A stretch of DNA of 64,000 bases from NCBI GenBank assembly GCA_021151825.1, contig JAGKWQ010000001.1, positions 744,001 through 808,000 of the forward strand, in the 5' to 3' direction. The position numbers were made by a program, and so were the translations under genes. The notes beneath the pieces are model-generated. The model ran no database searches and was not told the origin of the DNA. It was given only the letters and a program-made list of their open reading frames with translations. The stretch is from Cellvibrionaceae bacterium. Lineage in GTDB: Bacteria; Pseudomonadota; Gammaproteobacteria; Pseudomonadales; Cellvibrionaceae. This document shows, piece by piece, positions 17,230 through 24,832 of this stretch (position 1 is its first letter; each line of letters begins with the position of its first letter).

Positions 17230-17808
17230 TCAGGCCTTGTCATTGAGTGATATGAAGAATTTCTTGGCTTTAGCTCCGCCATAACGCCGAGCCTCTTTCT
17301 TTAAGGTTGAGGCATCCATGCTGGCAGCTACCTTACTGATGTGCCCCAAGACAGCATCCTGCTCTTCTGCCAATCTGCTTATATTGTTTACTAAATCGAC
17401 CAACAGGAATTCTTTTGAAAGCTCTTCAGGGAAGTAAGGTTTCACCCGAAAGCTGAAGGTACGGTTACCCAGCTTGAACTTACCGTGACGTTTCCGGTTG
17501 TAGACGATCTGCTCGTTATAGAGCTGTGTTGTACCAACCCCTAACGAATTGTAGGCATTCGGGGAAAACAATAAAAAATCGTCTGTTTTTAAGAAGGCTT
17601 CGACCAGTTTGCAATCCTCTGGCGCAGCTTTACCAAATGACGTTTTCTTGGGGCAGGCATACACCCCCTGATAAACCTTCTGCAAGGCTCCATCCTTTAC
17701 CAACTGCTTCAAATGGCGATCAACGGCATTGCTCCACTGCGCCAGATCGGCTCTGCGATATACCTGACCCGGCTTTAATTTCCGCTTCAACTGATTCAAT
17801 GCAGACAT
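17230..17808 (-). CDS. Lone AbiEi-like antitoxin or winged-helix regulator
   Basis: This encodes 192 residues from MSALNQL (ATG at 17808). The N-terminal winged helix (QLKRKLKPGQVYRRADLAQW, RHLKQLVKDGALQKVYQGVY) is of the AbiEi type. The remainder resembles the antitoxin domain, with LFSPNAYNSLGVGTTQLYN and KFKLGNRTFSF. No AbiEii partner follows it; downstream is the separate abiEi-abiEii pair. It lies 38 bases after the stop of the tyrosine recombinase gene and is transcribed with it. It may be an orphan antitoxin of a lost pair, or an anti-addiction factor carried by the mobile array. Confidence 0.65.
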   Translation of the reverse strand: MSALNQLKRKLKPGQVYRRADLAQWSNAVDRHLKQLVKDGALQKVYQGVYACPKKTSFGKAAPEDCKLVEAFLKTDDFLLFSPNAYNSLGVGTTQLYNEQIVYNRKRHGKFKLGNRTFSFRVKPYFPEELSKEFLLVDLVNNISRLAEEQDAVLGHISKVAASMDASTLKKEARRYGGAKAKKFFISLNDKA

Positions 17809-17846
17809 GCTTGTGCCCCACACGATGCAATCAAAAATATTGATAT

Positions 17847-18785
17847 TTAGTTTCTGGCAGCTGGGTGTGTATCGTTATACACCCTGGCCAGATCCATTAC
17901 GGTCACTCGGGTATAAATTTGGGTACTGGTGATATCCAGGTGCCCAAGCATCTCCTGTACATAGCGAATATCAGCTCCATTCCTCAGCATGGCCGTAGCT
18001 GCTGCATGACGGAAAAGATGGCAGGAACCGGACTTACCAACACCCGACCGTTGCACACATTCGCTGACCATATCCGAGAGCTTACTTGGCCGAATTCGCT
18101 TACCCGTAGCCCCCAGGAATAATGCATCTCCGGAATCCAGGCTCTGAAGGCTTGGACGAAGCTCTTTTAGATATTGCCGAACCCAGTTAAGAGCTCTGGT
18201 AGCAATAGGCACCCTTCGATCCAAGCTGCCCTTACCTTTGCGCACAGTGACCAGTTGATGCTTGAAATCAACGTCTTTGATATCCAGATTAGCCAACTCG
18301 GTGCGGCGAACACCAGTAGCGTAATAAACTTCCAGAATCGCACGATCCCGCACCGCCATTTTCCCCCTGGTCATCGCCTGCCGAAGTACTTGCTCCATTT
18401 CAACTTCATCAGGAACATCAACTGGTAATCGTCGGTTGACCTTTGGCAATTTGAAATAAGCGAAGAAATCCGATTTGATAATGCTGAAGTAGTAAAGCCG
18501 TTCTAAAAAGCCGGTGACAGCCATGAGACGCATACGTTGCGTAGCTAGATTTAACGGTGCTCCATCACGCGCTTTGCGATAAGAGCTTAAAAACCGTCGA
18601 TAATCTTCCAGAGAATTTAAATCCAACTGTGTAACCAAACGAATATTCTCACTTAAACACCACTTTGCAAAAGCCTTGAGTAATATTCGTTTAGTGTAAA
18701 CAGTCGAGTTACTTTGTCCCCTAGCCAGGCAATCCTCTGCATAGAACTCAATGCAGATAACCAATTTAGTGCTGCGCCTGCTCAT
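17847..18785 (-). CDS. Tyrosine recombinase (XerC/D-type integrase)
   Basis: This encodes 312 residues from the ATG at 18785, chosen because GGAGG precedes it; the frame is open further upstream. The N-terminal SAM-like core-binding domain spans about residues 10-110. The catalytic domain shows the conserved set: Arg in YATGVRRTELANL, Lys in VRKGKGSLDRRVP, HLFRH (HxxR), and GHLDITSTQIYTRV with the final His and nucleophilic Tyr. It cuts and rejoins DNA at specific sites. It is the last gene of a four-gene array with a TOPRIM protein, IstB and IstA, an unusual combination. All catalytic residues seem present. Confidence 0.88.
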   Translation of the reverse strand: MSRRSTKLVICIEFYAEDCLARGQSNSTVYTKRILLKAFAKWCLSENIRLVTQLDLNSLEDYRRFLSSYRKARDGAPLNLATQRMRLMAVTGFLERLYYFSIIKSDFFAYFKLPKVNRRLPVDVPDEVEMEQVLRQAMTRGKMAVRDRAILEVYYATGVRRTELANLDIKDVDFKHQLVTVRKGKGSLDRRVPIATRALNWVRQYLKELRPSLQSLDSGDALFLGATGKRIRPSKLSDMVSECVQRSGVGKSGSCHLFRHAAATAMLRNGADIRYVQEMLGHLDITSTQIYTRVTVMDLARVYNDTHPAARN

Positions 18786-18799
18786 GGCTGTTACCTCCG

Positions 18800-19657
18800 C
18801 TAATGCAAAGTTGTCATGCTGGTTGCCGAGCGCAGGCATTGCATAAAAGCATCTTTGGGATTCGATACTTCCATACAAAAACGATTTACGTCCATTTCAT
18901 TAGGTAAAAAAACTTTGTAACTTTGAATACCTAAAGGGGCAAGTTGCTCAGCAATACTGATGGCGATTTTCTGATGCGCGATATCATTGTCAAAAACAAC
19001 GCCTATACATTCCGTATTAAAAAAACGTAGAACGCGAAGATGTGCCTCAGAAAAACTTTTAGCGCCCATAATGCTGATCACATTCTCGATGCCCAACTGA
19101 AGTAGCGACATTGCTTCCAGCGGCGATTTACACAGCAGAACATGCTTGTATTTTTTAAGCGCATCAATATTGAAAAAGCTCATCCCATCCGAAGTCCAAT
19201 GGACGTGATAAACCGAATAGGCTTTTAACTTTTGGGTAATGCGGCGACCGTATGCTCCAACAATATGCCCTTGCTCATCGAAGAACGGAAAAACCAACGC
19301 ACCACGAAAAAACTCGTGACCTGATGGCTTTAAGATTCCCACACGTTGCAACGCCCCACGACTGGATGCGCTTTGCCATGAGGGCAACTTATCAAACTGC
19401 AATCCTAGCGTGCGATCAGAAAAACCAAGCTGAAACCGCTGGATAAGTTTTTCATCCAGAATGTTGCGATCAGCAAGAAAACTTCTGGCTCGCACTGAAG
19501 CCTTGAGTGTTTGGTGATAGTAGCGAACCACATAATTCATTAGGTTCTCTTCGATATCCGCAGCAACTATATCGGTATCGCTAAATAGCAAATCTTGCGG
19601 TATGCGAGGAATACGCTGAATAAGGCTGATGTTGCCTAACTTTTCATAAAAATACAT
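18800..19657 (-). CDS. DnaG-like primase core/TOPRIM protein of a mobile array
   Basis: This encodes 285 residues. The N-terminal half matches the post-zinc-finger part of DnaG (ARSFLADRNILDEKLIQRFQLGFSD; FFRGALVFPFFDEQGHIVGAYGRRI). The CHC2 zinc finger itself is absent. A TOPRIM domain follows, with the DxD motif in GVVFDNDIAHQKIA. The usual catalytic Glu of the VEGxxD motif is replaced: here the stretch reads LLCKSPLEAM. Synthesis of primers is therefore doubtful; it may be a DNA-binding or cutting accessory. The start is one base after the istB stop, and the recombinase gene follows within 14 bases, so it is part of one transcription unit. Confidence 0.7.
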   Translation of the reverse strand: MYFYEKLGNISLIQRIPRIPQDLLFSDTDIVAADIEENLMNYVVRYYHQTLKASVRARSFLADRNILDEKLIQRFQLGFSDRTLGLQFDKLPSWQSASSRGALQRVGILKPSGHEFFRGALVFPFFDEQGHIVGAYGRRITQKLKAYSVYHVHWTSDGMSFFNIDALKKYKHVLLCKSPLEAMSLLQLGIENVISIMGAKSFSEAHLRVLRFFNTECIGVVFDNDIAHQKIAISIAEQLAPLGIQSYKVFLPNEMDVNRFCMEVSNPKDAFMQCLRSATSMTTLH

Positions 19658-20404
19658 TTATGTATCCTCCTTGCTATTGGTTTTCCTGCGCATCGAATCG
19701 CCGTGAATTTCGATGAAATGTGACCGATGAAGAATGCGATCAAGAATTGCATCAGCAATTGATTGGCCACCCAGATATTTATGCCATTCAGTTACCGGCA
19801 ATTGCGAAGTAATTAATAGTGATCCACTGCCTGTGCGATCATCAATCAATTCAAGCAAATCGCTCTGCGCACGGGCTTTCATGGGAACCAAACCCCAATC
19901 ATCCAGAATTAATAGGTTTGGCTTCGCAAGTTGCGAACGCAATCTCGGTAAACTTCCATCGGCGTGCGCTATTTCCAGTTCCTCTACCAATCGGGTAGAT
20001 CGCCGATAGATAACCGGTAAATCTTTGCGAATGGCCTGTTGACCGAAAGCACAAGCCAACCAGGTTTTCCCAGCTCCTGTGGGGCCGGTTAGTATCAAAT
20101 GCCGATGTTGCTTAATCCATTCACAATTCGCCAGGGACAATATCAATTGACGATCAAGAGAGCGGCCGGATGAATATTTAATATCCTCGATGCAAGCTGA
20201 CGATACCTTTAAGCGGGAACTCTTTAGCAAACGCTGTTGACGGCGCTGCATACGATCATGGCCCTCTGCCTCCACTAGCATGGCCAGGCGCTCATCAAAA
20301 GATAGTGAGAGCGTGCTCGCATTGGTTTGTTGCAATTCGTAGCTATTAACCATGCCGTACAGTTTTAAATCACGCATCTGGGATAAAGTTTGTTGAGTAC
20401 TCAT
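19658..20404 (-). CDS. istB: IstB-like AAA+ ATPase of an IS21-type element
   Basis: This encodes 248 residues. Walker A LTGPTGAGKTWLACAFG is near residue 102 and Walker B LLILDDWGL near 163, with the DnaC/IstB-like fold and an N-terminal helical region (SQMRDLKLYGMVNSYELQQ). IstB loads onto target DNA and activates the IstA transposase. Its ATG overlaps the istA stop by 4 bases, the normal IS21 arrangement. Intact length. Confidence 0.9.
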   Translation of the reverse strand: MSTQQTLSQMRDLKLYGMVNSYELQQTNASTLSLSFDERLAMLVEAEGHDRMQRRQQRLLKSSRLKVSSACIEDIKYSSGRSLDRQLILSLANCEWIKQHRHLILTGPTGAGKTWLACAFGQQAIRKDLPVIYRRSTRLVEELEIAHADGSLPRLRSQLAKPNLLILDDWGLVPMKARAQSDLLELIDDRTGSGSLLITSQLPVTEWHKYLGGQSIADAILDRILHRSHFIEIHGDSMRRKTNSKEDT

Positions 20405-21936
20405 TGTTGAATCCTCCCTTCTTGATAATACTGCGCACCTCTTAAGTGATAATGCAGCGGCAATTCCGGTTGAACAGGCAGATCATCGTCAATCAACTCC
20501 ATGTGATGCTGCAAAATGGACCGCACACTCTTCACGGTAAGAGAGCCGATTTCTATTGCACGCGCACAAGCAGCTTCGAATCGCAGCTCTCCGCATGAAC
20601 GGCATAATTTTTCAAGCTGCATACACGCCTTTCGGCCAAGCAGTGAATATTCAGGCTTATCTTCAAATTGAGCAGCAACCATCTTTTGTGTAGATGGGCC
20701 GATTCGCTGCGCCCATGCGAAAAAATTTTCAGCGGTTTGCGAGGCGTATGCCTTGTGTTGCGGGGGCCGGTGATCTGCATTCGTTGTAAAGGCACCAGGC
20801 TCTTCATTGCGCTGATGAATAGCAACACGTTTATTAAGGTGAAAAAGCTCAACAGCACGATGAGTGATGCGAGCTTCAACTTTTTCACCTACTAATTGAA
20901 AAGGAACTGAATAAGCATGCTGCTTAACGTACACGTGATAGTCGGAGGGTACTTTCTGAGCACCAACCCACTCAGCATATTCAAAAGGCTCTGCTGGCAA
21001 AGGTTTTAATTGGGGTTGATCTAACTCTTCGAAACGAGAACGACGGCAACCAGGTAATCGTTTAAATGGTCGGTTATTAAATTTTTCCAATAATGGAAGA
21101 ATTGCGGTATTAATTTCATCAACACTAAAATATTTATGACGAGATAATTGCGTGAGTATCCAACGGGAAATAAATAAAACACCGGCCTCCACTTTTGCTT
21201 TATCTTTTGGACGCCTGACTCTCGTAGGATCAACCGCAGTATTGTAGTGGCGAATGCAATCCAGATAACTACGATTGATCAAAGGAAAAGAGCCTGGTCG
21301 AGTCACTGCTGATTTTAGATTGTCAGGCACTATAACCTGGGGCGAACCACCGAAGTATTGAAACATTTGTACATGAGCTTCAATCCAGTCCTCTAACTTT
21401 TGGCTAGACGATGCATATACGAATGAATAATTGGAGCATGCCATTACTCCAACAAAAATTTGAGCCCTCCTCTGTTGCTGCGCTACTTCGTCAAACCAAT
21501 CTATAGTTCTACCTGCATAGTCTACAAATGCTATTTCACCGGCGTAATAAACCTGTCTCATACTCACATCAACACGAGCAATATGATCTCGATAATAATA
21601 AGTAAACTGCGAATAAGAATATGCATCTGAAGGGTCAATCAGGCAATATTCTTCCCATAGCTGCAGTAACGTTTGATGCCTTGCTTGCATCTGAGAATGA
21701 ATGAAATTCCAATCAGGCATACGTCTATCAGCTGCAAGACCTCGAGGGCTAACAAACATCGCTGTTAGTTGTTGATCATTGAGCGCAAGAATGGCATCCA
21801 GAGAATACTCAAGGCCGCATAGTTTTTGACGATATTTTCTTATTGTGTTGTGCGCAAAACCGGTCATACGACCAACAACACGATTGGAAAAATTTGTAGT
21901 ACCTACCAAGCGTATTACTTCACGAAGGTTAGACAT
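20401..21936 (-). CDS. istA: IstA-like DDE transposase of an IS21-type element
   Basis: This encodes 511 residues from MSNLREVIRLVG (ATG at 21936, GAGG upstream); the frame stays open to 22038. The N-terminal HTH (residues 1-60) is followed by the rve core, with catalytic Asp in IAFVDYAGRTIDW, second Asp in VIVPDNLKSAV and Glu in PKDKAKVEAGV. The C-terminal Mu-transposase-like beta barrel includes YSVPFQLVGEKVEARI. It cuts and joins the element's ends with help of IstB. It is unusual in being followed by primase-like and recombinase genes. No clear terminal repeats were found next to it, so the borders of the element are unknown. Confidence 0.9.
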   Translation of the reverse strand: MSNLREVIRLVGTTNFSNRVVGRMTGFAHNTIRKYRQKLCGLEYSLDAILALNDQQLTAMFVSPRGLAADRRMPDWNFIHSQMQARHQTLLQLWEEYCLIDPSDAYSYSQFTYYYRDHIARVDVSMRQVYYAGEIAFVDYAGRTIDWFDEVAQQQRRAQIFVGVMACSNYSFVYASSSQKLEDWIEAHVQMFQYFGGSPQVIVPDNLKSAVTRPGSFPLINRSYLDCIRHYNTAVDPTRVRRPKDKAKVEAGVLFISRWILTQLSRHKYFSVDEINTAILPLLEKFNNRPFKRLPGCRRSRFEELDQPQLKPLPAEPFEYAEWVGAQKVPSDYHVYVKQHAYSVPFQLVGEKVEARITHRAVELFHLNKRVAIHQRNEEPGAFTTNADHRPPQHKAYASQTAENFFAWAQRIGPSTQKMVAAQFEDKPEYSLLGRKACMQLEKLCRSCGELRFEAACARAIEIGSLTVKSVRSILQHHMELIDDDLPVQPELPLHYHLRGAQYYQEGRIQQ

Positions 21937-22097
21937 ATCAAAATCCTCATTTTTATTACTACTTTTTATTAGCAGCAAATTTTTAGAAAAATGAGGCACT
22001 AAGCTACCGTAAGCAAAACCGCAGATTTCGCTTGACACCGGCAGCTTTGAAAAGCAAGATTAAAAGCGTCGAGACAACTAATTTCGATACCTTTAAT

Positions 22098-22131
22098 AAA
22101 AGCCCTGAGAGTTGCACCTCTTGGGGCTTTT
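22098..22131. terminator. Bidirectional terminator between the wHTH gene and istA
   Basis: AAAAGCCC...GGGGCTTTT with internal GAGAG/CTCTT pairing gives a stem of about 13 bp with A- and T-runs on both sides. It lies between the stop of the 22193-22453 gene and the istA start, so it separates the small regulator from the transposase operon. Confidence 0.75.
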
Positions 22132-22192
22132 GCGTTTCTGGCCTCTAACCAAAAAGTAAACCCTCAAGCTTTACATAAACACCTCCTCAGAT

Positions 22193-22453
22193 TTAACTTA
22201 TTGAAGAACAACGTTTTTTAGCCAAGTAACGTGCAATATCTTTTGCTAATGCATATTTCCCCCGACGATTGTCAATTTCAAAAACAGGCACTGGAACCGT
22301 CTTGCGAACCAATGACTGACGGAATGCAGCTTTAGATACATACCCTAAAGATTTAATTAGCGCGTCGCCTGTTATAACTGGGCCATAAAACATTAATAAA
22401 TCCTGTTCCAAAATCCCGGCCAATTTTTCTTCTTGCTCGCATAAGTTGCTCAT
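22193..22453 (-). CDS. Small winged-helix DNA-binding protein (excisionase/PrtN-like)
   Basis: This encodes 86 residues from MSNLCEQ (ATG at 22453; a GTG four codons earlier has no ribosome binding site). After a short acidic N-terminus comes a region typical of AlpA/PrtN-like small DNA binders: VITGDALIKSLGYVSKAAFR, then VPVPVFEIDNRRGKYALAKD, ending IARYLAKKR. Such proteins act as excisionases or activators. It stands upstream of the IstA/IstB/recombinase operon behind a terminator and diverges from the gene at 22632. A role in regulating or directing the array is inferred. Confidence 0.55.
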   Translation of the reverse strand: MSNLCEQEEKLAGILEQDLLMFYGPVITGDALIKSLGYVSKAAFRQSLVRKTVPVPVFEIDNRRGKYALAKDIARYLAKKRCSSIS

Positions 22454-22483
22454 AGGTATATCCACTGCAAACAGGGTGTGACA

Positions 22484-22605
22484 ATTAGACTATACCTTTA
22501 ATCTAATAGCCGTTAGTGTCCGCTCAAGCCATGACAGGACAAGGTTTTTACCGAAATACATTGCAATATCAATGAGTTAAATTTCCCGAGACATTTGCAT
22601 CGGGA
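22484..22605. promoter_or_regulatory. Divergent promoter region with two inverted repeats
   Basis: ATTAGA-N12-TCTAAT (22484-22507) lies about 30 bases upstream of the small wHTH gene, and TCCCGA-N10-TCGGGA (22584-22605) lies in front of the rightward gene at 22632. Both have the size of operator sites for a small HTH dimer. Binding by the neighbouring 86-residue protein is a guess. Confidence 0.4.
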
Positions 22606-22631
22606 GTTACGAAATATAGAATGAGTTAGCA

Positions 22632-23606
22632 ATGGATATTTTGAACGCCAACTTCGTCAGTTATCTACCATCCATGCTTTGGGCCAGGACGATTCAGCAT
22701 CGCCTCGGAGGGCAATCTTATGGAAAAATTCAAAAATATTTTTTAAAAAAAGATGATCAAACTAACGCAGATTTCTGGGATTCATGCTCAGGAAGGCTGT
22801 ATAAAAATAGCAGAGGAAAAACACGGGTCAGGGACAAATTATTTATTAATAAAATTGAAGAGCTGCTACCGGGAACACGGAGAATTTTACACCATCCATT
22901 ATGGAAAATAATGGCCAATCCAGATGCTAATTTAAGTCAAATTCATAGCCTCATGAATGAGCTCTCTATTGACCTAAGAGGAAAACTTTTTAAGATTAAT
23001 AATCCAGACATAACATTAACCAGAAAAAAATTAAATTATAAAAGTATTAATTACATATCAAAAAGAAATGATCTGGATGCATTTGCATGCATGCTGATGA
23101 TGATGCGTGAAGCGGAATTGACCAAACATCCAGAGGCTTATATACAATGCAAATGGGAAGCACATCAACTGTTTTGCAGAATAGCAACATTTGAGCCATT
23201 AAAAAGTATAGCGCCACTGATTTATGATTACATGTTTGAGGTGTTCATCAAAAAAAACAATCCACTTCCATCACAACTAACAAACATTTTGGCTAAGGAT
23301 TATCCCGAACATTATAGAATCCCTAAAAAATATCCTCTTCACCGCTACCTGGACGAAAATGAAAAAATATTAAACTTGACTGTATCACTAGGAGTTATCA
23401 GCAGCTCACTACACGATCAGCTCAGTTTTTTATATTGGATTGATTATGGAATTAGAAGAACTCAAATAATAGATGCTTTGATAATCCTTAAGAATACTCG
23501 AACAACCGATGGTGTCCCTACCATTTTCCCCGCCCCTTTGAGCAGTCTAATGCAGCAGCTTCGTGGTGATAGCCGAAAATTTATCACAGGCGGATATTAC
23601 CTTTAA
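22632..23606 (+). CDS. Protein of unknown function beside the recombinase/IstAB array
   Basis: This encodes 324 residues. No signal peptide or membrane segment is seen. The sequence is basic and mostly helical, with GRLYKNSRGKTRVRDKLF near residue 55, a DLDAFACMLMMMREAE helix near 150, and a C-terminal YWIDYGIRRTQIIDALIIL stretch. No known family is recognised. It is the only rightward gene of this area, divergent from the small wHTH gene, and its 3' end is followed about 85 bp later by repeat copy B. It may belong to the mobile array or be an independent defence cargo gene. The start at 22632 has only a weak upstream purine run. Confidence 0.5.
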   Translation: MDILNANFVSYLPSMLWARTIQHRLGGQSYGKIQKYFLKKDDQTNADFWDSCSGRLYKNSRGKTRVRDKLFINKIEELLPGTRRILHHPLWKIMANPDANLSQIHSLMNELSIDLRGKLFKINNPDITLTRKKLNYKSINYISKRNDLDAFACMLMMMREAELTKHPEAYIQCKWEAHQLFCRIATFEPLKSIAPLIYDYMFEVFIKKNNPLPSQLTNILAKDYPEHYRIPKKYPLHRYLDENEKILNLTVSLGVISSSLHDQLSFLYWIDYGIRRTQIIDALIILKNTRTTDGVPTIFPAPLSSLMQQLRGDSRKFITGGYYL

Positions 23607-23691
23607 TAATGGCTTATAAAAACCAGCAGACTAGAACGATTATTTCGGAATCAGCGAGCAGCTTTTTCAAGAATAACTGGTCAATCATAAC

Positions 23692-23834
23692 GGTATCAGC
23701 ACTTGCGTGGGCTGGACTTAAATGACCAGCTTGCTGGCCGTGACTGACCAGCGAAACCGGAAAAGTGTTACCAGGCTGCTGGTGAAAATGACCAGTTTTC
23801 TAACAGGCATAAAAAAGCCCGGAAACAACCGGGC
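23692..23834. repeat. 145-bp repeat, copy B (direct repeat of 7160-7304)
   Basis: This is the second copy of the repeat described at 7160-7304, in the same orientation, ending in a GCCCGG hairpin. Within it, TGACCAG occurs three times (GGACTTAAATGACCAGC, GACTGACCAGC, AATGACCAG). It lies past the 3' end of the leftward set of genes that follows the full Rhs locus, just as copy A lies past the 3' end of the orphan Rhs genes. Confidence 0.75.
23809..23834 (-). terminator. Terminator after the 34-residue membrane peptide gene
   Basis: The stem GCCCGG-AAACAA-CCGGGC is followed on the minus strand by TTTTTT. It lies about 40 bases beyond the stop of the small leftward frame at 23875-23979. Confidence 0.75.
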
Positions 23835-23874
23835 ATTAAAAATTAGTCATTAAAGCTCTAACTACTTAGCCACA

Positions 23875-23979
23875 TTAAGATGTTTGAACCAAAACCATAA
23901 ATGCAACCATACCAACAACCACTACAGCGATTGGAATTCCAACCATTAATAAAGCTTCATTTTTGAAATGATTTTTCAT
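23875..23979 (-). CDS. 34-residue single-pass membrane peptide
   Basis: The frame runs ATG at 23979 to TAA at 23875. The peptide starts MKNHFKNEALLM and then has one long hydrophobic span (VGIPIAVVVVGMVAFMVLV) before the end QTS: a charged N-terminus and a single membrane helix. A proper terminator follows. The ribosome binding site is weak (GGTGTGAACA). Possible roles are a small membrane subunit or a type I-like toxic peptide. Reality as a gene is supported by the hydrophobic pattern and terminator only. Confidence 0.45.
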   Translation of the reverse strand: MKNHFKNEALLMVGIPIAVVVVGMVAFMVLVQTS

Positions 23980-24083
23980 TGTTCACACCATGCCGGTTCG
24001 GGTTTAGGTAAAGGTAAAGGTAAACTAATCCTATATTTCGGTGTAAATTTGAGAGGTTCTATTTCACCAAGAATGCGCAACAA

Positions 24084-24590
24084 TTATTTATTTTGATGAA
24101 ACTCTATTTCATCAACCATCTTTAAGATTATCTCCGTAAAAAGCTCCAAGCATAGATTTAGCGTCCATAGCTTATCGCGATTACTACCCTTTAATTGGAA
24201 GGTTAACTTTTCATCTTTTTCAAGAGGAAAATTTTTAAATATCGGCTTGGTTACAGTATCTGCGTGAATAATTTTATCGCATACGTCCTTTATCGATACA
24301 CACCTTACAATCAATTTGTCGTCTTCATAATAATCAGCCGCCATGGTTTCCAAGGGTATTGGACGGTTTTCAATTATGTCTTGATATAGGTTTATACGAA
24401 TCGATACGGCAAAATGAAGTAATGAGGAAGATAGAAGACTTTGCAATACTGATTTAGACTGATCAGATGGATCTGTATAAGTAGATTCAGTAAAGATGCA
24501 GCTACTAGCGCGGTCCAAACCATTACATATGAAACAAAGTCGTCTTATTTCATCAAAACTTTGCCTATGTTTTTCAACTACATACTCCAT
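24084..24590 (-). CDS. Hypothetical protein downstream of the Rhs/ATPase genes
   Basis: This encodes 168 residues with an AAGGA ribosome binding site before the ATG at 24590. It is a soluble, mixed alpha/beta protein with no signal peptide. Notable segments are ICNGLDRASSCIFTES near residue 22, a helical LLSSSLLHFAVSIRINLYQD near 52 and a C-terminal helix LCLELFTEIILKMVDEIEF. No family is recognised. It lies 242 bases downstream of the ABC-type ATPase gene and could be its partner or a separate cargo gene. Confidence 0.5.
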   Translation of the reverse strand: MEYVVEKHRQSFDEIRRLCFICNGLDRASSCIFTESTYTDPSDQSKSVLQSLLSSSLLHFAVSIRINLYQDIIENRPIPLETMAADYYEDDKLIVRCVSIKDVCDKIIHADTVTKPIFKNFPLEKDEKLTFQLKGSNRDKLWTLNLCLELFTEIILKMVDEIEFHQNK

Positions 24591-24832
24591 AATGCATCCT
24601 TTCGAAAAATTAAAAACCGCTATTTATGTATCGATTTGATAGAGGGCATGCATATACAGCCGAGCGCCGAGCATCGTCGAAATCCGTATTGCCACAGTAC
24701 GAAGTGTAGGCGACTGACGCTGTACGGGTAGCTGTACGTTAGTGGAAACAAGGAATGATAACAGTATATGGTTGGTTAGGCGCTAGAGAGGGCCATCGCA
24801 AGTTGCGACTTCATATAGTTTCGATTTAAATT

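Noticed and set aside
24740..24800. Integron attC-like site (GTTAGGC word in GGTTGGTTAGGCGC)
   Set aside because: No matching RYYYAAC partner and no imperfect palindrome between were found; a 7-base match alone is expected by chance.
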